Source: an uncultured Arsenicibacter sp. (GTDB lineage Bacteria > Bacteroidota > Bacteroidia > Cytophagales > Spirosomataceae). From it: a DNA stretch of 64,000 bases. Shown here one piece after another: positions 53,330 to 61,489 of the stretch (its first letter is position 1; every line of letters begins with the position of its first letter). Made by a program: the position numbers and the translations under genes. Location of the stretch: contig NZ_CAMFHL010000008.1 of assembly GCF_945952095.1 (NCBI RefSeq), positions 1 to 64,000 of the forward strand, read 5' to 3'. The notes under the pieces were generated by a model. That model had not been told where the DNA came from. It did not search any database and worked only from the letters and a program-made list of their open reading frames with translations.

Positions 53330-54208
53330 GTGCAACTCCTCAAAAACTTTGAAGGCCTTTACGGTGATAAACAGCACCCGTTTGCCGACGGTTTTATTCA
53401 TCATGAGCTACTGGAGGTCCGCAGCCGGTTATACGACTGGGACATTGACGAGCACCTGCATACCGATCTGGTACAGGTATTTGTCTTTAGTTCAGGAACA
53501 GGTGCTTTGTTCTCGGAGCGCCGCCGGCTTGAGCTTATTTCGCCGTGTGTAGTGTTGATTCCGTCGAATACACTGCATGGTTTTTCCTTTCAGGCCGACA
53601 TGGTCGGAGAAGTGTTTACAATCCGCGAGCAAATGCTGGAGGCATTATTTAAACACCTGCCCCACATTCTACTGGAAATCAATCAGTTTAAGTTGTTCAG
53701 CTTTCCTACAGAGGACGCCTCACTGACAAAACTACATCTACTGAAAGAGCAGTTGTGTGAAGAACTTATGCATGAGCATGCGGAGAAAAACACTGTGTTA
53801 CAGCTCTTACTACAGCAGTTCTGGCTGCAGCTGTACCGGATCAGTCTGGCGATTGACATACCTCTGCCCCGATCTGACAACCGGACGCTGGCCTATTTTC
53901 AGGCGTTTCAGAAAGCCATCCGTCAATCTGTCAATGAGGTACAATCGGTGCAGGCCTATGCCGCGGGGCTCAACATTACCACGGTTCACCTGAACCGCAT
54001 TTGCCAGTCGCTGGTGCAGAAATCGGCCCTTCAGGTCATCCACGGCTTTGTAATCGGCGAGGCCCGTAAGTACCTCACCCACACAACGTACTCGCTGTCT
54101 GAAATCTCGTACTTCCTGAACTTCAAGGATCCGGCTTATTTCTCACGGCTCTTTAAGAAGGAGACCGGCCTCTCGCCAGGGGCTTACCGCAAACAAACCA
54201 AAAAATGA
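53330..54208 (+). CDS. AraC-family transcriptional regulator (PobR-like)
   Basis: The product has 292 residues from the GTG at 53330. A TTG at 53270 would add 20 residues and cannot be excluded. The N-terminal cupin-like sensor has YDWDIDEHLHTDLVQVFVFS and VLIPSNTLHGFSFQADMVGE. The C-terminal pair of helix-turn-helix motifs has VQAYAAGLNITTVHLNRICQ and SLSEISYFLNFKDPAYFSRL, ending FKKETGLSPGAYRKQ. The layout matches PobR-type activators that respond to 4-hydroxybenzoate. It stands between the pca/pob operon and the cre-like operon and faces away from pcaH, so it is the likely local regulator of one or both. Confidence 0.88.
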   Translation: MQLLKNFEGLYGDKQHPFADGFIHHELLEVRSRLYDWDIDEHLHTDLVQVFVFSSGTGALFSERRRLELISPCVVLIPSNTLHGFSFQADMVGEVFTIREQMLEALFKHLPHILLEINQFKLFSFPTEDASLTKLHLLKEQLCEELMHEHAEKNTVLQLLLQQFWLQLYRISLAIDIPLPRSDNRTLAYFQAFQKAIRQSVNEVQSVQAYAAGLNITTVHLNRICQSLVQKSALQVIHGFVIGEARKYLTHTTYSLSEISYFLNFKDPAYFSRLFKKETGLSPGAYRKQTKK

Positions 54209-54240
54209 TACTTTTATCCCATGAAACGGGATGACAGTTT

Positions 54241-54491
54241 ATGGAAAGCAATTTTAAAAGACTAGACCAACTAACGAATCAACTGCCACAAACCATGGGA
54301 ATTGAAGAATTTGTCATAGCACGTGCGCATCAGCAAGGCCTTGCTGAAGTGGAAAAGAAGGGCGAGCAAAAGCCCTCGACTTAATGATTCGTGCCCTGAT
54401 CCGTGAAACCGATTTCGACGATGAAAAAATAGCCGGTATGGCAGGTGTGCCTGTAGAGCGGGTCGCAACGTTGCAGAAAAAGCGTTCCTGA
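54241..54491 (+). pseudogene. Small frameshifted gene, resembling a C-terminal fragment of an Rpn-type (PD-(D/E)XK) protein
   Basis: The frame from ATG 54241 reads MESNFKRLDQLTNQLPQTMG, continues IARAHQQGLAEVEKKG and stops at 54384. The next frame continues the sense with RAKALDLMIRALIRETDFDD, then EKIAGMAGVPVERVATLQKK, to TGA 54489. One missing base near 54363 explains the break. The end (a repeated KG-rich helix plus a small DNA-binding-like helix pair) resembles the tails of Rpn-family nucleases/transposase-like proteins, but the catalytic part is absent. It lies between the regulator and the ferredoxin reductase gene. Confidence 0.5.
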
Positions 54492-54508
54492 CCCGGCGAC
54501 CCGACTGC

Positions 54509-55729
54509 TCAGGCAAGCAAATTGTTCAGGTTAAACGCAGTATCGGCAAGCTGAGCCGGATCCGGCGTTATACCGGCACTCAATAGCTTTCTGGCATTCA
54601 GATGATCAGCGGGGCGGTTTAGCGAGTCCACACCGATGAGCCGGCCGTTTTTATAGTAATATACCGAAAATTTCTCCGTCGCCGTATCCCCCCGCACAAC
54701 CGCCTGGTCATAACCGGCCGATAGCCCGGCCATTTGCAGCTTCAGGTGGTATTGATTTGTCCAGAACCACGGAACCGCCTGATAAGCAACCGGATGACCT
54801 GTCATATGGGCTACTGCCGTCTTCGCCTGGTCCACCGCGTTCTGCACCGACTCCAGCCGCAGGCGACAGCCCGCATACGGATTATGGTGGTTCGCACAGT
54901 CGCCGATTGCGTAGATGTCAGGCGCCGACGTCTGCTGGTATTCATTCACCAGGATTCCGTTTTCACAGGCGATACCGGCATTCATTGCCAGCGTGGTTTC
55001 CGGAATAACCCCGATACCGGCCAATATGCAATCAGCCGCTACCGTTTGGCCGGTGCTCACCTGGATCAGATGTCCGCCGGTTTCGGCTGCCTCAATGGCT
55101 TCCACGCCGGATTTAAGAAACAAGGAAACGCCCTGGCGCTCATGCACCGCCTGAAAAACATCCGAAAGCATCGCCGGTAATACCCGTTCCATGAGCCGCT
55201 GCTGCGCTTCGATCACCGTCACCTGCTTTCCTTTTTCAACGGCCAGGGCCGCCAGTTCCAGCCCGATAAACCCGCCGCCGATGATCGCCACGCGCTGTGC
55301 CTGTGCCAGCCGTTCGCCGATCCGCCGGGCATCCGTCAGATTCCGCAGGTACCCGATGTCTGCTGCATCTGCTCCGGGCACACGCAGTAACCGGTTTGCC
55401 GCCCCCGTTGCCAGTACCAGCTGTGTATATGGAATCCTTTCGCCGGTGCCGGTAATTACCTGCTTTTCTTCGGGCAGAATACGCGCGGCCTGCACACCCA
55501 ACCGCAGCGAAATGCCGTTGGCATCGTAGTAGGCCGGAGACCGGAACAGAATGGCTTCGTCGGTTTGCTTCCCCTGCAAATACCCTTTCGATAGCGGAGG
55601 CTTCTGATAGGGCAACGTCTGTTCGTCGGAAAGCAGGACAATCGTGCCGTCAAATCCTGCCTCCCGCAGCGACGCCGCCACCTGCACCCCGCCGTGCCCC
55701 GCCCCGATAATGACTACCTGTGGTTTCAT
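54509..55729 (-). CDS. Ferredoxin reductase (FAD, NAD(P)H), electron supply for the P450
   Basis: The product has 406 residues. It starts MKPQVVIIGAGHGGVQVAAS (FAD loop). A second nucleotide loop, VAIIGGGFIGLELAALAVEK, binds NAD(P)H. Further marks are LSDEQTLPYQKPPLSKGYLQ, TGAANRLLRVPG and IYAIGDCANHHNPY. It belongs to the putidaredoxin-reductase/rhodocoxin-reductase class. The ATG at 55729 overlaps the ferredoxin stop by 4 bp (ATGA type); the longer open frame upstream is only the ferredoxin gene read in another frame. Last gene of the nine-gene cre-like run and the counterpart of CreE. Confidence 0.93.
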   Translation of the reverse strand: MKPQVVIIGAGHGGVQVAASLREAGFDGTIVLLSDEQTLPYQKPPLSKGYLQGKQTDEAILFRSPAYYDANGISLRLGVQAARILPEEKQVITGTGERIPYTQLVLATGAANRLLRVPGADAADIGYLRNLTDARRIGERLAQAQRVAIIGGGFIGLELAALAVEKGKQVTVIEAQQRLMERVLPAMLSDVFQAVHERQGVSLFLKSGVEAIEAAETGGHLIQVSTGQTVAADCILAGIGVIPETTLAMNAGIACENGILVNEYQQTSAPDIYAIGDCANHHNPYAGCRLRLESVQNAVDQAKTAVAHMTGHPVAYQAVPWFWTNQYHLKLQMAGLSAGYDQAVVRGDTATEKFSVYYYKNGRLIGVDSLNRPADHLNARKLLSAGITPDPAQLADTAFNLNNLLA

Positions 55730-56046
55730 TGTTTCTCCGGAATGCGTACAATCAGCCCGTAGAGGGCGCCGCTTACCCGCACCTGACAACCTAACCGGCT
55801 GTTGGCCCGGCGCTCGGCACTGGCCCCTCCGAGCATTTCGTCTTCTTCCTCTTCCATGACCGGCAACAGGTCCAGAAACGCTTCGTCGACATACATGTGG
55901 CAGGTTGCGCACATGCACGAGCCGCCACATTCGGCCACAATGCCTTTGACATCATGCTGCACCGCGCCTTCCATCAGGGTTGCGCCCAACGGCAGTTCCA
56001 CAAGGTGCTCTTTACCGCTGGTTTCAATGTAGGTTACTTTGGGCAT
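55726..56046 (-). CDS. 2Fe-2S ferredoxin (adrenodoxin/putidaredoxin type)
   Basis: The product has 106 residues. Cluster ligands are Cys40, Cys46, Cys49 (ECGGSCMCATCHMYV) and Cys87 (SRLGCQVRV), the C-x5-C-x2-C...C pattern of ISC-type ferredoxins. A further Cys44 lies inside the loop. An acidic patch (EEEEDEM) after the third ligand should dock the P450 and the reductase. It shuttles electrons from the reductase encoded just downstream to the P450 at 62643-63875, and is the counterpart of CreF. Confidence 0.94.
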   Translation of the reverse strand: MPKVTYIETSGKEHLVELPLGATLMEGAVQHDVKGIVAECGGSCMCATCHMYVDEAFLDLLPVMEEEEDEMLGGASAERRANSRLGCQVRVSGALYGLIVRIPEKQ

Positions 56047-56073
56047 AGCTGTATTCTTTGTAAGAGGTTGGTT

Positions 56074-56835
56074 TTAAATAAACTGCTTACCGCCATCGAC
56101 AACGATGGTTTGACCGGTGACGAAATCAGCGAGCGACGAGGCCAGATACAACGCAGTACCGGCGATGTCTTCTGAGGTCGACGGCCGTTTGATGGCCCCG
56201 CGGTCGACGCCGTATTCACGGGCGTTATCCATCAGGTTCAGACTCGCTTCAGTCAGGGTGAAGCCCGGTGCAATGGCGTTGACGTTGATGTGGAAGTTGC
56301 CTAACTCCTTCGCCATTGACCGGGTCAACCCGATGACTCCCCCTTTGGATGCTACGTAGTGCGACCAGTTTGGTGATCCGCTCATGACGGTTGCGGATGA
56401 AATATTGATAATTTTCCCGCCCATACCCGTTTCCCGGAACCGGTCAATCATCGGCTTTGCAACGGCCTTTGAACACTGCCAGACGCCTTTCAGATTCACG
56501 TCCATCACCAGATCCCACTCGGCTTCTGCCAGTTCGTAAAACGGTTTGCGGTTCAGCGTGGCATAGATGGCTGCATTATTGATCAGCACATCAATCCGGC
56601 CGTATGTTTCCATCACCGCAGCGACCATCGCACTAACCGATGCCTCACTGACTACATCGGCCACAAGGTCCAGGCCGTTCACCTGTTGCGGCGTTTCTTC
56701 CGCCCCGGCCTTGTTTTTATCGCAGGCAATGACAATGGCCCCCTGTGTCGCAAACGTATGGGCAAACGTCCGTCCCAGGCCACCGGCGGCACCGGTAATG
56801 ACGACTACTTTCTCCTGTAAATCAAGCATATTCAT
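56074..56835 (-). CDS. Short-chain dehydrogenase/reductase
   Basis: The product has 253 residues. The Rossmann loop is TGAAGGLGRTFAHTFATQG, the NAAI motif is VLINNAAIYATLN, and the active site has Ser in ISSATVMSGSPNW and Tyr/Lys in HYVASKGGVIGLTRSMAKEL. The C-terminal VTGQTIVVDGGKQFI is typical. ATG 56835 is chosen; a second ATG two codons later is equally good. In the cre-like scheme it would oxidise 4-hydroxybenzyl alcohol to the aldehyde, but ring or side-chain alcohols of other alkylphenols are possible. Confidence 0.9.
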   Translation of the reverse strand: MNMLDLQEKVVVITGAAGGLGRTFAHTFATQGAIVIACDKNKAGAEETPQQVNGLDLVADVVSEASVSAMVAAVMETYGRIDVLINNAAIYATLNRKPFYELAEAEWDLVMDVNLKGVWQCSKAVAKPMIDRFRETGMGGKIINISSATVMSGSPNWSHYVASKGGVIGLTRSMAKELGNFHINVNAIAPGFTLTEASLNLMDNAREYGVDRGAIKRPSTSEDIAGTALYLASSLADFVTGQTIVVDGGKQFI

Positions 56836-56895
56836 TTTGCCGTGAAGGCGCTTTATCGCTGTCATTTTCGAAGCGGATCACACTCCGTTCCGTTG

Positions 56896-57513
56896 TTAAT
56901 CAATAAATAGCCGGACATCCAGATTCAGCCGGGCCGTTTCCAGCATGACCGTAGCAAGCCGCCGCCCTTCGTCCGTCAGGAAGCCCGGCAGCACAAAGTC
57001 GCGCAGGATGTCGAGTACCTCAGCCTGGCCGATCTCAAACCATTCGCCAATGATGCGGTTGCCATGCGGCGTATACCGCCAGAGTTTGTCGGCATCCTTG
57101 TGAATGGCATCGTTCAGTGACCGCGCCTGTTTGGTCGTATCATGCCCGTCGATAAGGTCCAGTATTTCTGCAATCTGCGCATCCGGATACCCCAGCGATT
57201 CCAGAACCGGCCGGGCCACTCCGAGGCTTTCGAGCTCATGCTGCCGGGTAAGTTCGGGATACTTGTTATTGGGCCCGAATGCGTGCAGGATTTTGTCCTG
57301 CGGTATTTTCGACCAGCCGGTATCGTGCAGCAGGATGGCAGGCAGCACTACCGCCGGATTGGCTTCCGGATAACAGTCCAGCAGCTTTTGCGCCAGCAGG
57401 AACGAGAAGAGCGTGTGCTCGTCGTTGTTCCGTACGGCGAGGTGCGGGCGGGCCTGTTGCCAGACGGCCGACAGGTTACCGGCGGCGGTGTTGAAAAACG
57501 GGCTGTCTTGCAT
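56896..57513 (-). CDS. HD-domain protein, candidate aryl-phosphate phosphohydrolase (paralogue 2)
   Basis: The product has 205 residues of the HD superfamily. Metal-site candidates are His in NNDEHTLFSFLLAQKLLDCY, His-Asp in AILLHDTGWSKIP, His in LIDGHDTTKQARSLND and Asp in IHKDADKLWRYTPHG. It is clearly related to the protein at 59044-59631; both share IDGHDT, RSLND and DADKLWR. Lying in an operon with an aryl-phosphate-forming pair and a P450, it may remove the phosphate after oxidation, the role of CreD in Corynebacterium. I recall CreD only as a phosphohydrolase; that it is an HD protein should be checked. Confidence 0.75.
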   Translation of the reverse strand: MQDSPFFNTAAGNLSAVWQQARPHLAVRNNDEHTLFSFLLAQKLLDCYPEANPAVVLPAILLHDTGWSKIPQDKILHAFGPNNKYPELTRQHELESLGVARPVLESLGYPDAQIAEILDLIDGHDTTKQARSLNDAIHKDADKLWRYTPHGNRIIGEWFEIGQAEVLDILRDFVLPGFLTDEGRRLATVMLETARLNLDVRLFID

Positions 57514-57613
57514 AGTCGTGACTACAGGTTAACCAGGAAGGCGGGAAGACGAAAAGGGGCACAACGTTTCTTTCGTTTTTATACCCCATACACTCCCACC
57601 TGTTGATTCAGGC

Positions 57614-59041
57614 TTAATAGTTCAGGTAAATTGTTTTCAGCTCGGTATAGGCTTCGATGCCGTAACGGCCTTTTTCGCGTCCGACGCCACTTTGCTTGTA
57701 GCCCCCGAACGGCACGTCGTGGTAAGACCGGTGAATATTGTTGATCCAGACCGACCCGGCTTCCAGCGATTCAGCGACCCGTAAGCCGGTACCGAGATTG
57801 GCAGAAAACACATACCCTGCCAGCCCGTACACCGAATCATTGGCCAGATCAATGGCTTCCTCAACGGTGTTAAAAGGCATCACCCCGATCACCGGCCCGA
57901 ACGTTTCTTCGGTCATGATCTTCATCAAATGATTGGTGTCTGCCAGTACCGTTGGCGGAAAAAACCACCCCTGGTCGTATACGTCACCGGTCAGGCGACG
58001 GCCACCGGTCAGCAGGGTTGCTCCTTTGTCCAGGGCATCCTGCACCTGTCGTTCGCTGTTCGCGTAGATTTTTTGGTTCACCAGCGGCCCCATATCAGCA
58101 CCGGAATCCGGATGCCCGACGGTCAGAGTTTGTGTCCGGCTGACGAGTTGCTCCAGAAAAGCGGCGTAGATACTTTCGTGTACATACAGGCGGTTGACGC
58201 GGTAGCAGAACTGTCCGCTGTTGGCAAACGCATGCCGCACAATGGCCGGAATGGCAACCGATATATCCGCATCGGCACAGACAATGGCCGGTGACTGCCC
58301 GCCCAGTTCCAGCGTCAGGTGTTTGTTGTGCGCCGCTGCCAGTGCCCCGATCCGCTGACCGGTGCCGGTACCGCCCGTAAAGGCTATTTTTGCCGTTACC
58401 GGGTGTTCGATCAGCGCATTACCGATAGCAGCACCATACCCCGTAATGACGTTAAAGACCCCCGCCGGATAACCGGCATCAGCAAACAGCTCCGCCAGCT
58501 TCAGCGTTGACAGCGGGGTATCTTCCGATGGCTTCGAAACCACCGTACACCCCGCGATTAAGGCCGCACCCAGTTTCATGGTCAGGAGCGTAATGGGGTA
58601 ATTAAACGGCGTAATGGCCACCACTACACCCACCGGCTCCCTGACAATCAGCGCTTTTTCACCGTCGAGGTTATGCAGCGGAATCTCTCCTTTGAGCCGG
58701 AGCCCTTCTTCGGCATAAAAATCAAGCAGATCGGCACTGCGGCTTAACTCGGTCAGGCAACCGGCCATCGGGCGGCCCAGCTCCCTGGCCAGCAAACCGG
58801 CCAGTTCAGCGGCCTGTTCCCGCATCCGGGCGGCGGCTTTGTGCTGTAGCCTGGCCCGGTCGGCGACCGGCAGCCGGCGCCAGCTGCGGTAAGCGCGGGC
58901 GGCACTTGTCAGCGCCTGTTCCACATCCTCGCTGTCGCTACAGGCAAATGTGTCAATCACTTCACCCGTACACGGGTTTATGACCGCATCGAAACGGCCC
59001 GAATGCGGATCGGCCCAGGCACCCTCTATAAAGTTTTTCAT
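57614..59041 (-). CDS. Aldehyde dehydrogenase
   Basis: The 475-residue NAD(P)-dependent enzyme has nucleophile Cys279 (ANSGQFCYRVNRLYVHE), general base Glu245 (LTLELGGQSPAIV) and oxyanion Asn147 (TPFNYPITLLTMKLGA). The cofactor loop is IAFTGGTGTGQRIG. It ends SGVGREKGRYGIEAYTELK. In the proposed route it oxidises 4-hydroxybenzaldehyde to 4-hydroxybenzoate, the PobA substrate. It lies 2 bp after the HD gene at 59044 and 100 bp before the second HD gene. Confidence 0.92.
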   Translation of the reverse strand: MKNFIEGAWADPHSGRFDAVINPCTGEVIDTFACSDSEDVEQALTSAARAYRSWRRLPVADRARLQHKAAARMREQAAELAGLLARELGRPMAGCLTELSRSADLLDFYAEEGLRLKGEIPLHNLDGEKALIVREPVGVVVAITPFNYPITLLTMKLGAALIAGCTVVSKPSEDTPLSTLKLAELFADAGYPAGVFNVITGYGAAIGNALIEHPVTAKIAFTGGTGTGQRIGALAAAHNKHLTLELGGQSPAIVCADADISVAIPAIVRHAFANSGQFCYRVNRLYVHESIYAAFLEQLVSRTQTLTVGHPDSGADMGPLVNQKIYANSERQVQDALDKGATLLTGGRRLTGDVYDQGWFFPPTVLADTNHLMKIMTEETFGPVIGVMPFNTVEEAIDLANDSVYGLAGYVFSANLGTGLRVAESLEAGSVWINNIHRSYHDVPFGGYKQSGVGREKGRYGIEAYTELKTIYLNY

Positions 59042-59043
59042 TG

Positions 59044-59631
59044 TCAGATTACGTCACAGCAGAGCTCCTGTCGCGTCCGGATCAGATCCGTGTTTGCCAT
59101 CTCTACCGATTCGGGTAAATGCAGCTGAGGAATCACATCAGTTACCAGCCGATTACAATATTGTCCGGGAGTCAGTTTAAACCAGTCGCTGGCTACGCTC
59201 ACCCCTGTAACCGTGAAGCGCCAGAGTTTATCAGCATCCCGGACAATCTCGTCGTTCAGCGAGCGCGAAAACGTGCGGGTATCGTGCCCGTCGATAATCG
59301 TTGCCACGCCGGCAATAAAGTCATCGCTATACCCCAGTCCGGCCAGAATCGGGCCTGACAGCCGCACACCCTCTGATTCGTGGAGATAGCGGACATCGCT
59401 CTGGAGGTAGTTCTCACTCTGAAATCCTTTTTTAAAAATATCGTCCTCATCAATCGAGTACCAGCCAATGTCGTGCAGGATAATGGCTGCTGCGACAAGG
59501 TCGCGGTCAGCATCCGGCCAGGCATCGGCCAGCCGCATCGCGTAGTGGTATGAGATCGGTATATGCACATCGTTTTTACGGACGCGCATATACGTTTCGG
59601 CCGCTTTCAGAATCTGAAAATGTGAGGTCAT
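59044..59631 (-). CDS. HD-domain protein, candidate aryl-phosphate phosphohydrolase (paralogue 1)
   Basis: The product has 195 residues. HD motif LHDIGWYSIDEDD, with His in ISYHYAMRLADAW upstream and IIDGHDTRTFSRSLND and IVRDADKLWRFTVTG downstream. It resembles the HD protein at 56896-57513 along its length, so the pair arose by duplication and may act on different phosphates or form a complex. It is 12 bp after the phospho-transfer subunit and 2 bp before the aldehyde dehydrogenase gene. Other HD activities, such as on nucleotides, cannot be excluded from sequence alone. Confidence 0.75.
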   Translation of the reverse strand: MTSHFQILKAAETYMRVRKNDVHIPISYHYAMRLADAWPDADRDLVAAAIILHDIGWYSIDEDDIFKKGFQSENYLQSDVRYLHESEGVRLSGPILAGLGYSDDFIAGVATIIDGHDTRTFSRSLNDEIVRDADKLWRFTVTGVSVASDWFKLTPGQYCNRLVTDVIPQLHLPESVEMANTDLIRTRQELCCDVI

Positions 59632-59643
59632 GTCGTTTTACGG

Positions 59644-61455
59644 TTAGGCAGCTTCGAGGATGGTTACCTCACCCATGGCGCCGTTTACCCGAATCCGGTC
59701 ACCGGTTTTGATGGTGGTCGTTGCCGAGCCGGTACCGGTTACTGCCGGCAGACCGTATTCGCGGCAGACGATGGCAGCGTGCGACATCATACCGCCGATA
59801 TCGGTAACGGTTGCCTTGATTTTGCCGAATACCGGCGCCCAGCTCGGTGCTGTTACACGGGTGATCAGAATTTCACCGTCCTGCAACAAACCCAGATCAT
59901 CAGGGCTGTAAATTACCCGGGCAACGCCTTCGACCGTTCCCGGCGATGCGGCCATGCCTTTGAGCTGATTTGTGTTGTCGCTGCTGCTCAGCCAGCCCTG
60001 TACGCTCTCCGTGGTAATGCCCCACAGCATGATCGTAAACGGTTCGGTCACAACGGCAGGCGGTTCGTTAAAGGCCGGTTTCGGCGGAGCGGTAGCCAGT
60101 GCATCAACGATTTTTTTCCGGCGGGCTACTTCGGCCGGCAGGTAGCTCGGGCCGATCGACGGTACGCCCATGGCCCATCCCCGCCCGTAATCAAACAACA
60201 GGTTCAGGATTTCTTCGCGCCGGAAATAGAACATATCCTGCGGATCGGCAAAGAAACCGGCGTCGGTCAGTACATCGGACAGCTGACGCATTTTCCGCCA
60301 GAAAACACTCATTGCCCAGTGCTCAATGTAGAAATTGTGGTTCTCAACATACGGGAATACCACGCGGGCCAGCCCCAGTTTCCCGTCAAAGGCCGCCTGT
60401 GCTTCTTCTGACGGCAGCGAATCGCGGTATTCTTCCGTAATCCGGTCGCGTTCAGCCGCGATGGCCTCTGTCGGGCGGTCAATGTTTTCTCCGGCCACTA
60501 CCTTGGCGGTATAGTCCTGTACATACCCGAACGGAATGTGCAGGTGTTCAATCCAGTATTTATCGCTTGAATAAAAGCCGTTGCCTGTCGTAAAGTTGAA
60601 CCACGGATACTTCGCGGCTTCCCACGCGGCCACCCACTGCCTGCCCGCATCTGTTGCGGCCAGTGCTGTCAGGGCACCGTCCAGATCGTTTTCCCGGATC
60701 GTATCAGCCACGCCGAGTTCGACCGCCAGTTTAGCCAGTTTACGCAGCTCATCGTCCGGGCGGAACAGGTCTACATCAATTCCCTGCACCATTTTCGCAA
60801 TCGACAAATCCGGAATACCCGGAAACGACTCTTTGCAGAAGCCGAAAAAGTCGAGGTACGCCGCATAGCCCAGATTCAGAAACTCAAAATGGTACATCCA
60901 TGTCTTGTAACACAGATCGATCATTTTGTTGTAGTTATGAATCAGGTGGTAGGTAGGATCCAGTCCGACACCGCCTTTAACCCATTCAATATCAACCACC
61001 TCCGGCAACGTCTCAAACGTTACAGATTCCATTTCGTCGATAACGCCCTTAACTTTCCGGTGCCAGTTATCGAGCAGGTCGTTCCAGTTCTGAAAGTAGA
61101 ACCCGGCCCGTTCGAGGAACTGCGGTACCCGGTCCGGAATCAGCTCGGGGCTTACCCCCACCGGACTCATGTAGCAGTAGCCGTTATGAATTTTGAAGTC
61201 GATGCCGTTGGCGGGCGGAATCAGCCACTGCCGGGTGTTGTACTGCCCGAGGCATTTTACAGCAAACTCAACCGTAATAGCATCAAAGGGCTTAAAGACG
61301 TTCGGCCAGTGCTGTGAGTCGCAGAAAAAGAACTTGGCTTCTTCGGATTCCCGGAGGTTGTCCTGAAAAACCATGTAATAGGGATACAACGCTTTCCAGT
61401 CTTCGGCACCCGCCGGGGCGTGGTGATCGTAAGGACTTACAAATTTCTGGCTCAT
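59644..61455 (-). CDS. PEP-synthase-like phospho-histidine subunit of an aryl phosphate synthase
   Basis: The product has 603 residues. The C-terminal mobile domain (about 505-603) carries the phospho-carrier His559 in GGMMSHAAIVCREYG. The first 480 residues are a helical region (FFCDSQHWPNVFKPFDAITV, VEWVKGGVGLDPTYHLIHNY-like stretch seen as IEWVKGGVGLDPTYHL) unlike PEP synthase proper. The ATP-grasp part is in the next gene. The size matches the 70-kDa protein of Thauera phenylphosphate synthase and the large subunit of the Corynebacterium CreHI pair. The likely reaction is phosphorylation of a phenol hydroxyl with the beta-phosphate of ATP through this His. Confidence 0.85.
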   Translation of the reverse strand: MSQKFVSPYDHHAPAGAEDWKALYPYYMVFQDNLRESEEAKFFFCDSQHWPNVFKPFDAITVEFAVKCLGQYNTRQWLIPPANGIDFKIHNGYCYMSPVGVSPELIPDRVPQFLERAGFYFQNWNDLLDNWHRKVKGVIDEMESVTFETLPEVVDIEWVKGGVGLDPTYHLIHNYNKMIDLCYKTWMYHFEFLNLGYAAYLDFFGFCKESFPGIPDLSIAKMVQGIDVDLFRPDDELRKLAKLAVELGVADTIRENDLDGALTALAATDAGRQWVAAWEAAKYPWFNFTTGNGFYSSDKYWIEHLHIPFGYVQDYTAKVVAGENIDRPTEAIAAERDRITEEYRDSLPSEEAQAAFDGKLGLARVVFPYVENHNFYIEHWAMSVFWRKMRQLSDVLTDAGFFADPQDMFYFRREEILNLLFDYGRGWAMGVPSIGPSYLPAEVARRKKIVDALATAPPKPAFNEPPAVVTEPFTIMLWGITTESVQGWLSSSDNTNQLKGMAASPGTVEGVARVIYSPDDLGLLQDGEILITRVTAPSWAPVFGKIKATVTDIGGMMSHAAIVCREYGLPAVTGTGSATTTIKTGDRIRVNGAMGEVTILEAA

Positions 61456-61489
61456 GTCGATTGTGATTGGTTAAAGGTAGTCGTACAGG

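Noticed and set aside
54509..55930. An N-terminal extension of the ferredoxin reductase up to 55930
   Set aside because: The extra 67 residues are Arg/Gly-rich nonsense from reading the ferredoxin gene in another frame. The FAD loop starts right after ATG 55729.
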